From positions 1 through 61,377 of the forward strand of contig CAJTEW010000019.1 in NCBI GenBank assembly GCA_910575605.1: a stretch of DNA of 61,377 nucleotides. The letters run 5' to 3'. This document shows, piece by piece, positions 9,203 through 18,109 of this stretch. The DNA is from Lachnospiraceae bacterium. GTDB lineage: Bacteria > Bacillota > Clostridia > Lachnospirales > Lachnospiraceae. Within the stretch, counting starts at the first letter, position 1. Every line of letters starts with the position of its first letter. The notes under the pieces are model-generated. The model was not told the origin of the DNA. It did no database searches and worked only from the letters and a program-made list of their open reading frames with translations. A program made the translations under genes and the position numbers.

Positions 9203-10385
9203 ACCAAAGATTAGATTTAACGGGTACATAGATGATTGGGAACAGCGTAAGCTGGGCGAGATTACAGAACGAGTCACACGCAAGAATCAAGATTTAGAGT
9301 CAGAGTTGCCGTTGACGATTTCGGCACAGCATGGTTTAATTGATCAAAATGAATTTTTCGATAAAAGAGTTGCAAGTAAGGATGTTAGTGGATATTATCT
9401 TATATGGAATGGGGAATTCGCGTATAACAAAAGCACTTCAAGTGATGCACCATGGGGGGCAGTGAAACGTCTTGACCGTTACGAAAAAGGCGTGTTGTCA
9501 ACACTCTACATTGTATTTCGCATTATTGATGAGAGAGAAACTGATTCCGACTATATCGTCACATATTATGATACCTGCCTGTGGCATAAGGGGGTGCAGG
9601 CTATTGCGGCAGAAGGGGCAAGGAATCATGGATTGCTTAATATTACGCCTTCAGATTTTTTTGGAACTACACTTATGTTACCACAAGATATAGATGAACA
9701 AAACCGTATCGGGAAATATTTTAAGACCCTTGACCACCTCATCACCCTTCACCAGCGTAAGTGTGAAGAGACAAAAAAACTAAAAAAATATATGCTTCAA
9801 AAAATGTTTCCACAAAACGGTATGAATGTTCCGAAAATTAGATTTGATGGTTTTACTGACCCTTGGGAACAGCGGAAGGTGTCAGAACTATTCAAAGTTA
9901 CTCGTGGCTATGTCCTTGCAGCAACTATGACGGCTGCTGCTAAAACAGATGAAGCACCTTACCCTGTATACTCTTCACAGACAAAAGACAATGGATTGAT
10001 GGGATATTATAAAGACTATCTCTACGAAGATGCAATCACTTGGACAACCGATGGTGCTAATGCCGGAACAGTTAATTACAGAGCCGGAAAGTTCTATTGT
10101 ACCAATGTTTGCGGGGTTTTGTTGTCAAAAGAAGTTGAGGCAAATCAAATGATAGCTGAAGCAATAAACAAGGTATCAAAAGGGTATGTATCGTATGTTG
10201 GTAATCCGAAGCTGATGAACAATGTTATGGCAGACATTGAAATTCAAATACCAACACAGGCTGAAGAACGAGAGCAATTATCTCAACTCTTCGTTAACCT
10301 CGACCATTTCATCATCCTTCACCAGCGTAAACTGGAAAAGCTACAGAAGATTAAAAAATCAATGCTAGAAAAGATGTTTGCTTAA
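9195..10385 (+). CDS. hsdS: type I restriction-modification specificity subunit HsdS
   Basis: A 396-aa specificity subunit with two target-recognition half-sites. TRD1 begins at the conserved DDWEQRKLGEI near residue 12 and ends at a central conserved coiled coil (LDHLITLHQRKCEETKKL). TRD2 begins at DPWEQRKVSEL near residue 220 and ends with a second coiled coil (LDHFIILHQRKLEKLQKI). Each half reads one half of a bipartite target; the target cannot be predicted by eye. The GTG at 9195 is preferred because GAGGGGG lies just upstream. The two conserved ends are near-identical DNA repeats and a third copy lies downstream, so the gene probably exchanges TRDs by recombination. Confidence 0.93.
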   Translation: MSKPKIRFNGYIDDWEQRKLGEITERVTRKNQDLESELPLTISAQHGLIDQNEFFDKRVASKDVSGYYLIWNGEFAYNKSTSSDAPWGAVKRLDRYEKGVLSTLYIVFRIIDERETDSDYIVTYYDTCLWHKGVQAIAAEGARNHGLLNITPSDFFGTTLMLPQDIDEQNRIGKYFKTLDHLITLHQRKCEETKKLKKYMLQKMFPQNGMNVPKIRFDGFTDPWEQRKVSELFKVTRGYVLAATMTAAAKTDEAPYPVYSSQTKDNGLMGYYKDYLYEDAITWTTDGANAGTVNYRAGKFYCTNVCGVLLSKEVEANQMIAEAINKVSKGYVSYVGNPKLMNNVMADIEIQIPTQAEEREQLSQLFVNLDHFIILHQRKLEKLQKIKKSMLEKMFA

Positions 10386-10431
10386 AAAGGTTTTATATCA
10401 ATGGATGTATAATAATGTGCTGTATTTAAAG

Positions 10432-10590
10432 GAACGGAACGAACAGTATTTCTTGATAAGCGAAAATTTTCGGGACCGGTTTATGAGCAGATTGTAGAAG
10501 CTACAGACTTTGTATTGCGAAATATCCGCCTTGGTTCGACGATTGACGGTCTGATTCGAAAGAACAGGGAAAAATTGGTGAATTTTTTTA
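10432..10590 (+). pseudogene. fragment of an AlbA_2-type ATP-binding protein gene
   Basis: An in-frame run begins RTVFLDKRKFSGPVYEQI, continues VEATDFVLRNIRLG and reaches GLIRKNREK. This is the middle of the AlbA_2/schlafen-like ATP-binding proteins often found beside type I RM loci. No start and no downstream domain remain; it runs into the orphan hsdS repeat at 10594. It was probably an intact gene between hsdS and hsdR before a recombination deletion. Family assignment is from motif memory. Confidence 0.5.
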
Positions 10591-10593
10591 AGT

Positions 10594-10626
10594 CTCGACC
10601 ATATTATCACCCTTCGCCAGCGTAAG
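10594..10626 (+). repeat. orphan third copy of the hsdS coiled-coil repeat
   Basis: A 33-nt stretch encoding LDHIITLRQRK. It matches, with a few substitutions, the two repeats inside hsdS at 9729-9761 and 10299-10331. It lies outside the gene, joined to the ATP-binding-protein fragment. This is what a deletion or cassette exchange between hsdS repeats would leave. Confidence 0.8.
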
Positions 10627-10692
10627 TATAGTATCATAATATACACTTTATAATACACAAAAGCTAAAATAAAAAACAAAGGAGACACTAAG

Positions 10693-13665
10693 ATGTCAGT
10701 ATTGGAGTCAACGATAGAAAATAAATTGATTGAACAATTGGCTTATGGGGACTCTCAGTGGACATACAGAAAAGACTTAAAAACAGAAGATGATTTATGG
10801 GCAAACTTCAGATACATTCTTGAACAAAACAATAAAGACAGGCTAAATGGAGAACATCTTTCAGATGCAGAGTTTGAGCAGGTAAAGAACCAGCTCCAGT
10901 TTTCTTCATTTTATAAAGCCGGCGAATGGCTGGTAGGAGAGAATGGGAAGGTCCAAGTGCATGTTCAGAGGGGTACAGCGCGTCTGCACCTTGTAGTAAT
11001 GAACCACGAACATATTGCTGGAGGCAGCAGTGTTTATGAAGTGATCAATCAGTATAGCGCACTAAAGACAGATGAGGAAAGTAAAGCCCCTGTAAGGGAC
11101 AGGAGATTTGATGTCACCCTTTTGATTAATGGAATTCCTATGATTCATATAGAGCTGAAGAACAAACAGCACTCTTATATGGATGGTTTTTGGCAGATAA
11201 AGAAATATATTGGCGAGGGGAAATTTACCGGGATTTTCTCTGCAGTTCAGATGTTTGTTATCAGCAATGGCGTAAATACAAAATATTTTTCTGCAGCAAG
11301 TGATATGGAGTTGAATTCCAAATTTATAAGCGGATGGCTGGATAAGGATAATAATCCAGTGACGGATTACATCGATTTTGCAAAAAGTGTGCTTCGTATA
11401 CCAGAGGCACATGAAATGATTGCAAGATATACCGTGCTGGATGAAAAGGCTAAGCGACTGATATTACTGCGTCCATATCAGATACATGCAATAGAATCCA
11501 TAAGAGAAGCTTCAAAAACGGGAAGGTCTGGTTTTGTATGGCATACAACCGGTTCTGGAAAAACATTAACTTCGTATAAGTCAACAAGGAACCTGTTAAT
11601 GGATATCCCGGCTTTGGATAAAGCGCTCTTTTTAATTGACAGAAAAGATCTGGATACACAGACTACGATGGCATTTCAGGCGTATGCGAATAATGATCTG
11701 ATTGATGTTGATGAAACGGAAAATGTAAGTGACTTAAAGAAAAAGCTAAAATCGGATGACAGGCAGGCAATCGTAACTACAATTCAAAAGCTGCACAGGC
11801 TGATTACTAAGCAATTAAAAGAAGGAACTCCAGAGTATAGTAAGATAAAGAATCTAAAGATAGCTTTTGTTGTGGATGAGTGTCACCGGGCAGTTACTCC
11901 AGGTACGAAAAGAGAGCTTGAAAGATTCTTTGGTAATTCTCTATGGTTTGGATTTACAGGGACTCCGAGATTTGCAGAAAATCCGTATCCGCAGTTGGGA
12001 GATTTACCTCGTACTACAGAAGAATTATATGGAAAAGTTTTACACAAATATACCATACAAAATGCCATTCACGATAATGCAGTACTTGGATTTCAGGTAG
12101 AGCATAACGGCCCTAAAAATGTGTCTGATGAAACGGACAGAAATGTATATGAGAATGAGACACATATGTTAAAAGTGCTGGATGTCATTTTAAATAAGTC
12201 TTATCATAAATTTGGCTTTCAGAATGGAAAGGGAGAGACATATGAGGCATTGCTAACAACGAGTTCAATTCCGCTAGCGCAGAAGTATTATGAATTACTG
12301 ACACGTGTAAAGAATGGAGAAACTACTCTTAAAATTAATGAGAAGATGAAGCAGGTTCTCCCAGACTTTCCAAAGTTTGCCATTACATATTCAGTATCGG
12401 AGAATGAAGAAGGTTCATTTGTGAACCAACAAAAGATGCAGTGTTCACTTAATGATTATGGTAAAATGTTTGGCAAAAAATATGATTTATCCCAAATTCA
12501 GATATATAATGCGAATTTAAACGAAAGGCTTGCAAGAAAAGACGCAAAATTCAAAAACAGAAGTGAGCAGCTTGATTTGGTAATAGTTGTAGATCGTTTG
12601 CTAACTGGCTTTGATGCTCCATGTATGTCTACTATATTTATTGACAGACAGCCAATGGGTCCTCATGATTTGATTCAGACTTTTTCGCGGACAAACCGTA
12701 TTTACAATAAAAATAAAGCCTATGGACAGATTGTTACATTCCAGGCGCCGGCTCTTTTTAAGAAATGTGTAGATAATGCAGTAAAATTGTATTCAGCGGG
12801 AGGTACAAAGGAGGCTCTTTTAGCTGAATGGGATGAGATTGAACCGGCATTTAAAAAAGCACTTGCAGCTCTTCGGGTCTCAGCACAGACACCTTCGGAA
12901 GTCCCGGGTATGTCCTTGAAAGAAAAAAAGATATTTGCAAAAATATTTCAAGGCTTTGACAAATTATTTGCCCAGCTTAAATCATTTACAAATTATGATG
13001 ACAAAGAACTTTCGGAATACGGAATTACAGAAGAAGAATATATCGATTATGCGGGACATTATCGGAATGTATTAGAAGAAATAAAAGCTGAAAAACTGGA
13101 TTTGGAGGATGATCTGGATGCGTCAGAAGTAGATCCGGATTATGAATTGATGGCATATAGTAATACGAAAATTGATTATGAGTATATTATTAATCTTATT
13201 CAGAATATTGTTACACCAAACGATGAGGCGGAGGACATGACTGCGGAAGAACGGCAGAAAAAAATCGATGAAGTAAAACAGTATGTCGAGGAGCTCCGAA
13301 AAGAAAATCCGAAAGTTGCAGACTTTATGTCTAACTTGATATATGAGATCGAGTTGGATGACAAGAAATACAAAGGTAAGTCAATTCTTAATATTGTTGA
13401 AAATATGAAACATGATTGTATCGATAAAGTAATTACAGATTTCTGCCTTACGTGGTATGCATCCAAAGAGGATGTGATGTATGCTGCAACACATTATAGA
13501 GATGGAGTGATCCCAAATGAAAGTGCTATTAAGGCGACGATTGATTATACAAACTATAAAGCATTACAGGAAAAGGCTCTGCCTAAGTTTAAGTATTATG
13601 CCCAGATGATGGCAGAACTAAGAAATACTTTAGATGAAGAAATCAAGCCGCTCATTAATCAGTAA
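10693..13665 (+). CDS. hsdR: type I restriction endonuclease subunit HsdR
   Basis: A 990-aa restriction subunit. The N-terminal HSDR_N nuclease has an aspartate near residue 140 (RFDVTLLINGIPMIHIELK) and the ELK of the PD-ExK site near 154-156. A superfamily 2 translocase follows, with Walker A TTGSGKT at about 284-291, DECHRA at about 395-400 and LVIVVDRLLTGFDAP further on. A C-terminal helical region contacts HsdM. It cuts DNA far from unmethylated target sites after ATP-driven translocation. The start at 10693 has AAAGGAGA upstream. It is separated from hsdS by 300 bp of remnants, so it may have its own promoter. Confidence 0.95.
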   Translation: MSVLESTIENKLIEQLAYGDSQWTYRKDLKTEDDLWANFRYILEQNNKDRLNGEHLSDAEFEQVKNQLQFSSFYKAGEWLVGENGKVQVHVQRGTARLHLVVMNHEHIAGGSSVYEVINQYSALKTDEESKAPVRDRRFDVTLLINGIPMIHIELKNKQHSYMDGFWQIKKYIGEGKFTGIFSAVQMFVISNGVNTKYFSAASDMELNSKFISGWLDKDNNPVTDYIDFAKSVLRIPEAHEMIARYTVLDEKAKRLILLRPYQIHAIESIREASKTGRSGFVWHTTGSGKTLTSYKSTRNLLMDIPALDKALFLIDRKDLDTQTTMAFQAYANNDLIDVDETENVSDLKKKLKSDDRQAIVTTIQKLHRLITKQLKEGTPEYSKIKNLKIAFVVDECHRAVTPGTKRELERFFGNSLWFGFTGTPRFAENPYPQLGDLPRTTEELYGKVLHKYTIQNAIHDNAVLGFQVEHNGPKNVSDETDRNVYENETHMLKVLDVILNKSYHKFGFQNGKGETYEALLTTSSIPLAQKYYELLTRVKNGETTLKINEKMKQVLPDFPKFAITYSVSENEEGSFVNQQKMQCSLNDYGKMFGKKYDLSQIQIYNANLNERLARKDAKFKNRSEQLDLVIVVDRLLTGFDAPCMSTIFIDRQPMGPHDLIQTFSRTNRIYNKNKAYGQIVTFQAPALFKKCVDNAVKLYSAGGTKEALLAEWDEIEPAFKKALAALRVSAQTPSEVPGMSLKEKKIFAKIFQGFDKLFAQLKSFTNYDDKELSEYGITEEEYIDYAGHYRNVLEEIKAEKLDLEDDLDASEVDPDYELMAYSNTKIDYEYIINLIQNIVTPNDEAEDMTAEERQKKIDEVKQYVEELRKENPKVADFMSNLIYEIELDDKKYKGKSILNIVENMKHDCIDKVITDFCLTWYASKEDVMYAATHYRDGVIPNESAIKATIDYTNYKALQEKALPKFKYYAQMMAELRNTLDEEIKPLINQ

Positions 13666-13778
13666 GAAAAATCCAGATTGTATTGAAGGAATTTTTGGTA
13701 AAATACCGCGGGGAGGATTATGACATTGACGAGATATTCATGTAGCTTAATAATTAATTATCAGGAGAAATACAATAT

Positions 13779-15104
13779 ATGGAACAGATGACATTATTTG
13801 ATGACCACAGGCAGACGACTCCCCTTGCCAGCCGTATCCGTCCGCATACACTTGAGGAGTTTGCAGGCCAGGAGCATCTTCTAGGCCCCGGGAAAATGCT
13901 CCGCCAGTTAATTGAAAAAGATCAAATATCTTCTATGATATTCTGGGGCCCGCCGGGTGTGGGAAAAACTACGCTTGCAGGCATTATTGCTGGGCGGACA
14001 AAGGCAGACTTTATTAATTTCAGTGCAGTGACCAGCGGGATAAAAGAGATAAAAGAGGTTATGGGTCAGGCGGAAAGCAGCCGCAAGATGGGAATCCGGA
14101 CAGTGCTTTTTGTAGATGAGATCCACAGGTTTAACAAAGCCCAGCAGGATGCATTTCTTCCTTTTGTGGAAAAAGGGAGTATTATCCTTATTGGCGCGAC
14201 AACGGAAAACCCTTCCTTTGAAGTAAACGCAGCTCTTCTTTCCAGGTGCCGGGTGTTTGTGCTAAAGGCGCTGGAAAACAAGGATATTGTAAAGCTATTA
14301 CAGAGCGCCCTTGCAAATCCTTTAGGCTTTGGTGATCAGTATGTACAGATGACAGACAGGCAGATAGAGACAGTTGCGGCATTTTCAAACGGGGATGCCA
14401 GAACGGCTCTTAATACACTGGAGATGGCAGTTTTAAATGGGACTGTTAGTACAGAGGGAATTCTTGTTACTGACCAGGGACTAGAGCAATGTATCAGCAG
14501 GAAATCCCTGCTGTATGATAAAAACGGTGAGGAGCACTATAATCTTATATCGGCTCTACATAAATCTATGAGAAACAGCGATGTGGATGCGGCAATTTAC
14601 TGGATGTGCCGTATGCTGGAGGGCGGAGAGAATCCCCTTTATATTGCAAGGAGGCTGATCCGCTTTGCAAGTGAGGATATCGGTATGGCAGACAGCCGTG
14701 CACTTCAGGTAGCTGTGGCAGCATATCAGGCCTGCCATTTTCTCGGGATGCCGGAGTGCGATGTGCATTTGACCCATGCGGTAGCTTACCTCTCTATGGC
14801 TCCGAAATCTAACGCCCTATACATGGCATGTGAAGAATGTAAACGGGATATAAAGGAGCTGCGTGCAGAACCGGTGCCGCTTGTACTTCGTAATGCTCCT
14901 ACAGGTCTTATGAAGGAGCTTAATTATGGGAAAGGCTATGAATATGCCCACGATACAGAAGAAAAGCTCACGCATATGCAGTGTATGCCGGATTCCCTGA
15001 AAAACCGGCATTATTATCATCCAGGCGTACAGGGAGAGGAGAAGAAGGTGAAAGAAAGGCTGAAAGCGATTGAGGAGTGGCGGAATGGGAAAGAACACAT
15101 TTGA
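13779..15104 (+). CDS. rarA: replication-associated recombination protein RarA (MgsA)
   Basis: A 441-aa clamp-loader-like AAA+ ATPase. Walker A is GPPGVGKTTL at about residues 56-65 and Walker B is VLFVDEIHRF at about 109-118. A sensor-1 region (GATTENPSFEVN) follows, then a C-terminal tetramerisation domain with the family's HYYHPG end. It acts at stalled replication forks. The ATG at 13779 follows AGGAG. The short stretch between hsdR and this gene contains codons that look like the tail of another lost gene. The gene overlaps the start of the downstream alkyltransferase-like gene, suggesting a DNA-maintenance transcript. Confidence 0.93.
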   Translation: MEQMTLFDDHRQTTPLASRIRPHTLEEFAGQEHLLGPGKMLRQLIEKDQISSMIFWGPPGVGKTTLAGIIAGRTKADFINFSAVTSGIKEIKEVMGQAESSRKMGIRTVLFVDEIHRFNKAQQDAFLPFVEKGSIILIGATTENPSFEVNAALLSRCRVFVLKALENKDIVKLLQSALANPLGFGDQYVQMTDRQIETVAAFSNGDARTALNTLEMAVLNGTVSTEGILVTDQGLEQCISRKSLLYDKNGEEHYNLISALHKSMRNSDVDAAIYWMCRMLEGGENPLYIARRLIRFASEDIGMADSRALQVAVAAYQACHFLGMPECDVHLTHAVAYLSMAPKSNALYMACEECKRDIKELRAEPVPLVLRNAPTGLMKELNYGKGYEYAHDTEEKLTHMQCMPDSLKNRHYYHPGVQGEEKKVKERLKAIEEWRNGKEHI

Positions 15105-15402
15105 AATCATTTATGATATTGTCTGTCAGATTCCTGGAGGAAAAGCAGCTTCCTATGGACAGGTTGCAGAGCTTGCTGGGAACAGGCGCTTAGCAAGGGT
15201 AGTAGGTTATGCCCTTCATGCAATTCCACCTGGAAGTGGTATTCCCTGGCATCGGGTTGTGAAAAAGGACGGGGAAGTGTTTGGAGGAGCAGAAAGTCCC
15301 GGGGGCAGGCGTCAGATAGAGCTTTTAAAGGGAGAGGGCGTAGGGTTTAAAGACGGTCATGTTGATATGGAGAAATATCAGTGGGAAAAAAGACGGTTCT
15401 GA
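15085..15402 (+). CDS. alkyltransferase-like (ATL) DNA-repair protein
   Basis: A 105-aa protein of the MGMT C-terminal domain family. The active site reads PWHRVV instead of PCHRVV near residues 52-57. Replacement of the acceptor cysteine by tryptophan defines alkyltransferase-like proteins, which bind O6-alkylguanine and hand it to nucleotide excision repair instead of demethylating it. The helix-turn-helix that probes the minor groove (ASYGQVAELAGNRRLARVVG) is present. The ATG at 15085 overlaps the end of rarA by 20 bp. Confidence 0.88.
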   Translation: MGKNTFEIIYDIVCQIPGGKAASYGQVAELAGNRRLARVVGYALHAIPPGSGIPWHRVVKKDGEVFGGAESPGGRRQIELLKGEGVGFKDGHVDMEKYQWEKRRF

Positions 15403-15450
15403 ATATTGACATAATATTAATCAGGCGTGTTTCTGAGTCCAGGAACGTTT

Positions 15451-15535
15451 AGTTGGGGACGGGGTAAAATTAAAAAGTGCCTGTCCCCAGGCAAGATGGG
15501 GACAGGCACTTTTTAATTTTACCCCGTCCCCAACT
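15451..15535. repeat. 85-bp perfect palindromic element
   Basis: Two perfectly complementary 38-nt arms (15451-15488 and 15498-15535) flank a 9-nt loop. Each arm contains GGGGAC/GTCCCC blocks at both ends of an A/T-rich middle. It lies between the converging alkyltransferase-like gene and pduL. It can act as a bidirectional terminator, but it is far longer than needed. The GTGCCTGTCCCC-type core is reminiscent of dispersed REP-like repeats handled by REP-associated tyrosine transposases; that link is inference. Confidence 0.85.
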
Positions 15536-15541
15536 GGCATC

Positions 15542-16186
15542 TTACAATCTATGGATTCCGCTCTGTATTTCTTCTGCCCATTTTTGGAGATTATAGGTAT
15601 TTCCGCTGAAAAGCTTTAAGATAACGCCGCTGGGAGTACTATCGCTGGCAAATGCATTTGCCTCGTCTGTATCCACATGCATTGCAAGGGCAAATTTCGG
15701 ACTGACACGTACAACTACATCTGCAAATATAAGAGAACGCTCGTAGCTTTCTGTGATGACAAATACATCATCGTTGTCCTTGACATTTAACTGCATGGCC
15801 TGCACAGGCGTCATGTGGATATGCCGTTTGGCAACAATAACACCGTGATCAAGATCAAGAGCTCCTAAAGGACCGGCAAGTGTACAACCCGGTGTTCCCT
15901 TAGTGTCTCCTGACTGCCGTATGATTCCGGGAATTCCAAGCTTTCTTGAATCTGTCATAGATATCTCAAGCTGTGTCTCAGAACGGAAAGGACCAAGAAT
16001 GGCTACATTCTCAAAGATTCCCTTAGGACCTTTTACTGTAATCCGTTCCTCGCAGACATACTGTCCCGGCTGGCTCAGCTCAGCTTTATATGTGAGGGTC
16101 CGCCCCTCTCCAAATAAAATCTCAAAATCTTTCTGGCACATATGTATATGACGTGCACTGGTTTCAATAGGAATTGCAAGTCCCAT
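15542..16186 (-). CDS. pduL: phosphate propanoyltransferase (PduL-type phosphotransacylase)
   Basis: A 214-aa PduL-family enzyme that interconverts acyl-CoA and acyl-phosphate. Two tandem PduL domains each carry a metal-binding histidine motif: ARHIHM near residues 11-16 and KRHIHMTP near 120-127. It is monocistronic here with no microcompartment genes nearby, so it likely serves as a housekeeping phosphotransacetylase in acetate formation, not propanediol use. Length is normal and the frame intact. Confidence 0.92.
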   Translation of the reverse strand: MGLAIPIETSARHIHMCQKDFEILFGEGRTLTYKAELSQPGQYVCEERITVKGPKGIFENVAILGPFRSETQLEISMTDSRKLGIPGIIRQSGDTKGTPGCTLAGPLGALDLDHGVIVAKRHIHMTPVQAMQLNVKDNDDVFVITESYERSLIFADVVVRVSPKFALAMHVDTDEANAFASDSTPSGVILKLFSGNTYNLQKWAEEIQSGIHRL

Positions 16187-16340
16187 GTTTCATACCACCT
16201 TCATAATGTAAAATCTGAAATAACCAACAATAGTCTACCATACTTTCTTATCATTTAATACTTTTATTTTTGGAAAAAATAGCTTATAATTAAAAAAAGT
16301 AAATACATAAGAGTATATTTGATGATAAGGAGGGCATAAC

Positions 16341-16550
16341 ATGAGGCAGATATGGGAAGATATTAAGTACTTTTTTGTAAGAGACTGGACAATGACAGAG
16401 AAGGTACTCATTATTCTCTGCTGTTTACTTCTCGGAATGATAAAGGGATTTTTCCTTGCACCGATTAAGAAAGGAATCAGCTGCGGCAACAATAACGGGA
16501 ATACTTATAACAGTCTGGATGATGAGTACTGGCTGGATGATGAAGAATAG
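16341..16550 (+). CDS. small membrane protein of unknown function
   Basis: A 69-aa protein with one clear transmembrane helix (about residues 22-43, VLIILCCLLLGMIKGFFLAP), a short aromatic N-terminus and an acidic tail (DDEYWLDDEE). A good AAGGAGGG site lies upstream and a TATAAT box at about 16285. I do not recognise the family. It sits directly ahead of the glnA leader but has its own ribosome-binding site and is separated by a promoter. Confidence 0.6.
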   Translation: MRQIWEDIKYFFVRDWTMTEKVLIILCCLLLGMIKGFFLAPIKKGISCGNNNGNTYNSLDDEYWLDDEE

Positions 16551-16579
16551 AAAGAGAAAGATTTCATATTTTTGCTACG

Positions 16580-16608
16580 TTGACAAAATACAGCTTTATT
16601 ATTATAAT
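16580..16608 (+). promoter_or_regulatory. consensus sigma-A promoter of glnA
   Basis: TTGACA (16580-16585), a 17-nt spacer, and TATAAT (16603-16608), which is a perfect consensus. The predicted transcript would start near 16614 and immediately enter the hairpin at 16624. Confidence 0.85.
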
Positions 16609-16623
16609 TTAAACAAATGAGAC

Positions 16624-16662
16624 AAGGGCGTTTTCATCCAGGCATGAGAACGCCCTTTTTGA
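16624..16662 (+). terminator. intrinsic terminator/attenuator in the glnA leader
   Basis: An AGGGCG...CGCCCT stem of 13 bp (one G-U pair) with a 6-nt loop, followed by five T. It is located between the consensus promoter and the glnA start. Transcripts from that promoter must read through it, so it looks like an attenuator. The next-but-one gene encodes an ANTAR protein, a family known to act by preventing termination in leader RNAs. Confidence 0.75.
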
Positions 16663-16702
16663 GGATAGAAAATATACCCAGACCAAGGAGGCAAAATAAA
16701 AT

Positions 16703-18034
16703 ATGAACCATTATACCCGCGAGGATATTATTCGTTTAGTAGAAGAGGAGGATGTAGGTTTTATACGCCTTCAGTTTACCGATATTTTTGGAACCTTTAA
16801 AAATGTTGCCATTACGCCTGCCCAGCTGGAAAAGGCGTTAAATAACCAGTGTATGTTCGATGGCTCTTCCATTGAAGGCTTCGCCCGGATTGAGGACTCG
16901 GATATGTATTTGTACCCGGATTTAAATACATTTGAAATATTTCCGTGGAAGCCTCAGCAGGGCAAGGCGGCCCGCTTAATCTGCGATATTTATAAAACAG
17001 ACAGAACGCCTTTTAAAAGCGATCCCAGATATGTGCTTAAAAAGGTAATAAAAGAAGCAGAAGATATGGGATATACCTTAGACGTGGGGCCGGAGTGTGA
17101 GTTTTTCCTGTTCCACACAGATGATGACGGGCTTCCCACAACGATTTCCCATGAACAGGCGGGATACTTTGATTTGAGCCCCCTTGATTTAGGAGAAAAT
17201 GCAAGAAGGGATATGGTGATGACTCTTGAGGAAATGGGATTTATCATTGAGTCTTCCCACCATGAAATTGCACCTGCACAGCATGAGATTGATTTCCGGT
17301 ATGATGAGGCCCTTACAACTGCTGACAATATTATGACCTTTAAGCTGGTAGTAAAAACTGCTGCCAAACGCCACGGACTGCATGCAGCTTTTATGCCCAA
17401 GCCCAAATACGGTATCAGCGGATCAGGTATGCATATAAATATGTCTCTGAACAAAAACGGAGAAAATGCATTTATTGATAAATCGGATGAGAGAGGCTTA
17501 AGCAGGGAGGCATATTATTTTATAGGAGGAATTATAAGGCACATAAAGGCAATCAGCTTTATTACAAATCCTCTTGTGAATTCTTACAAAAGGCTTGTCC
17601 CTGGATATGGAGCGCCGGTCTATATTGCATGGTCAGCAAAAAACAGGACTCCCCTTATCCGTGTTCCTTCCTTAAATGGTTCTTCAGTGCGGGTTGAGCT
17701 CAGAAGTCCAGATCCGTCCGCGAATCCGTATCTTGCTATTGCAGTATGTTTTGCCGCAGGTCTTGAAGGCGTTAAAAATAAGATTCTGCCTCCGGACAGT
17801 GTGGATTTAAATATTTACGAAATGACGGAAGGTGAGCGAAGAGAAGCAGGCATTGAGAGACTTCCGGGAAGCCTTCTTGAGGCAGCCCGGGAATTTGAAA
17901 AGGATAAGTTTATACAGCACGTATTGGGCGCAGATTTATCAGAAAAATATATCCGGGCTAAGACAAAGGAATATGCAGACTACCGCGGTCAGGTTACGGA
18001 CTGGGAGCTTTCAAAATATCTTCATGTAATTTAG
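16703..18034 (+). CDS. glnA: type I glutamine synthetase
   Basis: A 443-aa GSI-alpha-size enzyme forming glutamine from glutamate, ammonia and ATP. The beta-grasp N-domain contains MFDGSSIEGF near residue 52. The catalytic domain has the metal ligands (GPECEFFLF near 133), GSGMHINMSL near 240, and the NRTPLIRVP and ELRSPDPSANPYLA signatures. The gene is preceded by GGAGG and the attenuated leader described above. It is followed by an ANTAR regulator, the arrangement seen in nitrogen-assimilation loci of Lachnospiraceae. It is likely regulated by feedback and by antitermination. Confidence 0.95.
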   Translation: MNHYTREDIIRLVEEEDVGFIRLQFTDIFGTFKNVAITPAQLEKALNNQCMFDGSSIEGFARIEDSDMYLYPDLNTFEIFPWKPQQGKAARLICDIYKTDRTPFKSDPRYVLKKVIKEAEDMGYTLDVGPECEFFLFHTDDDGLPTTISHEQAGYFDLSPLDLGENARRDMVMTLEEMGFIIESSHHEIAPAQHEIDFRYDEALTTADNIMTFKLVVKTAAKRHGLHAAFMPKPKYGISGSGMHINMSLNKNGENAFIDKSDERGLSREAYYFIGGIIRHIKAISFITNPLVNSYKRLVPGYGAPVYIAWSAKNRTPLIRVPSLNGSSVRVELRSPDPSANPYLAIAVCFAAGLEGVKNKILPPDSVDLNIYEMTEGERREAGIERLPGSLLEAAREFEKDKFIQHVLGADLSEKYIRAKTKEYADYRGQVTDWELSKYLHVI

Positions 18035-18109
18035 CATACCAAATAATTAAGTAACCAGCTATATGCTGTCAGAAAAGAAGGCTTTTAAGAAGAGACAGGA
18101 GGTGTCAGG

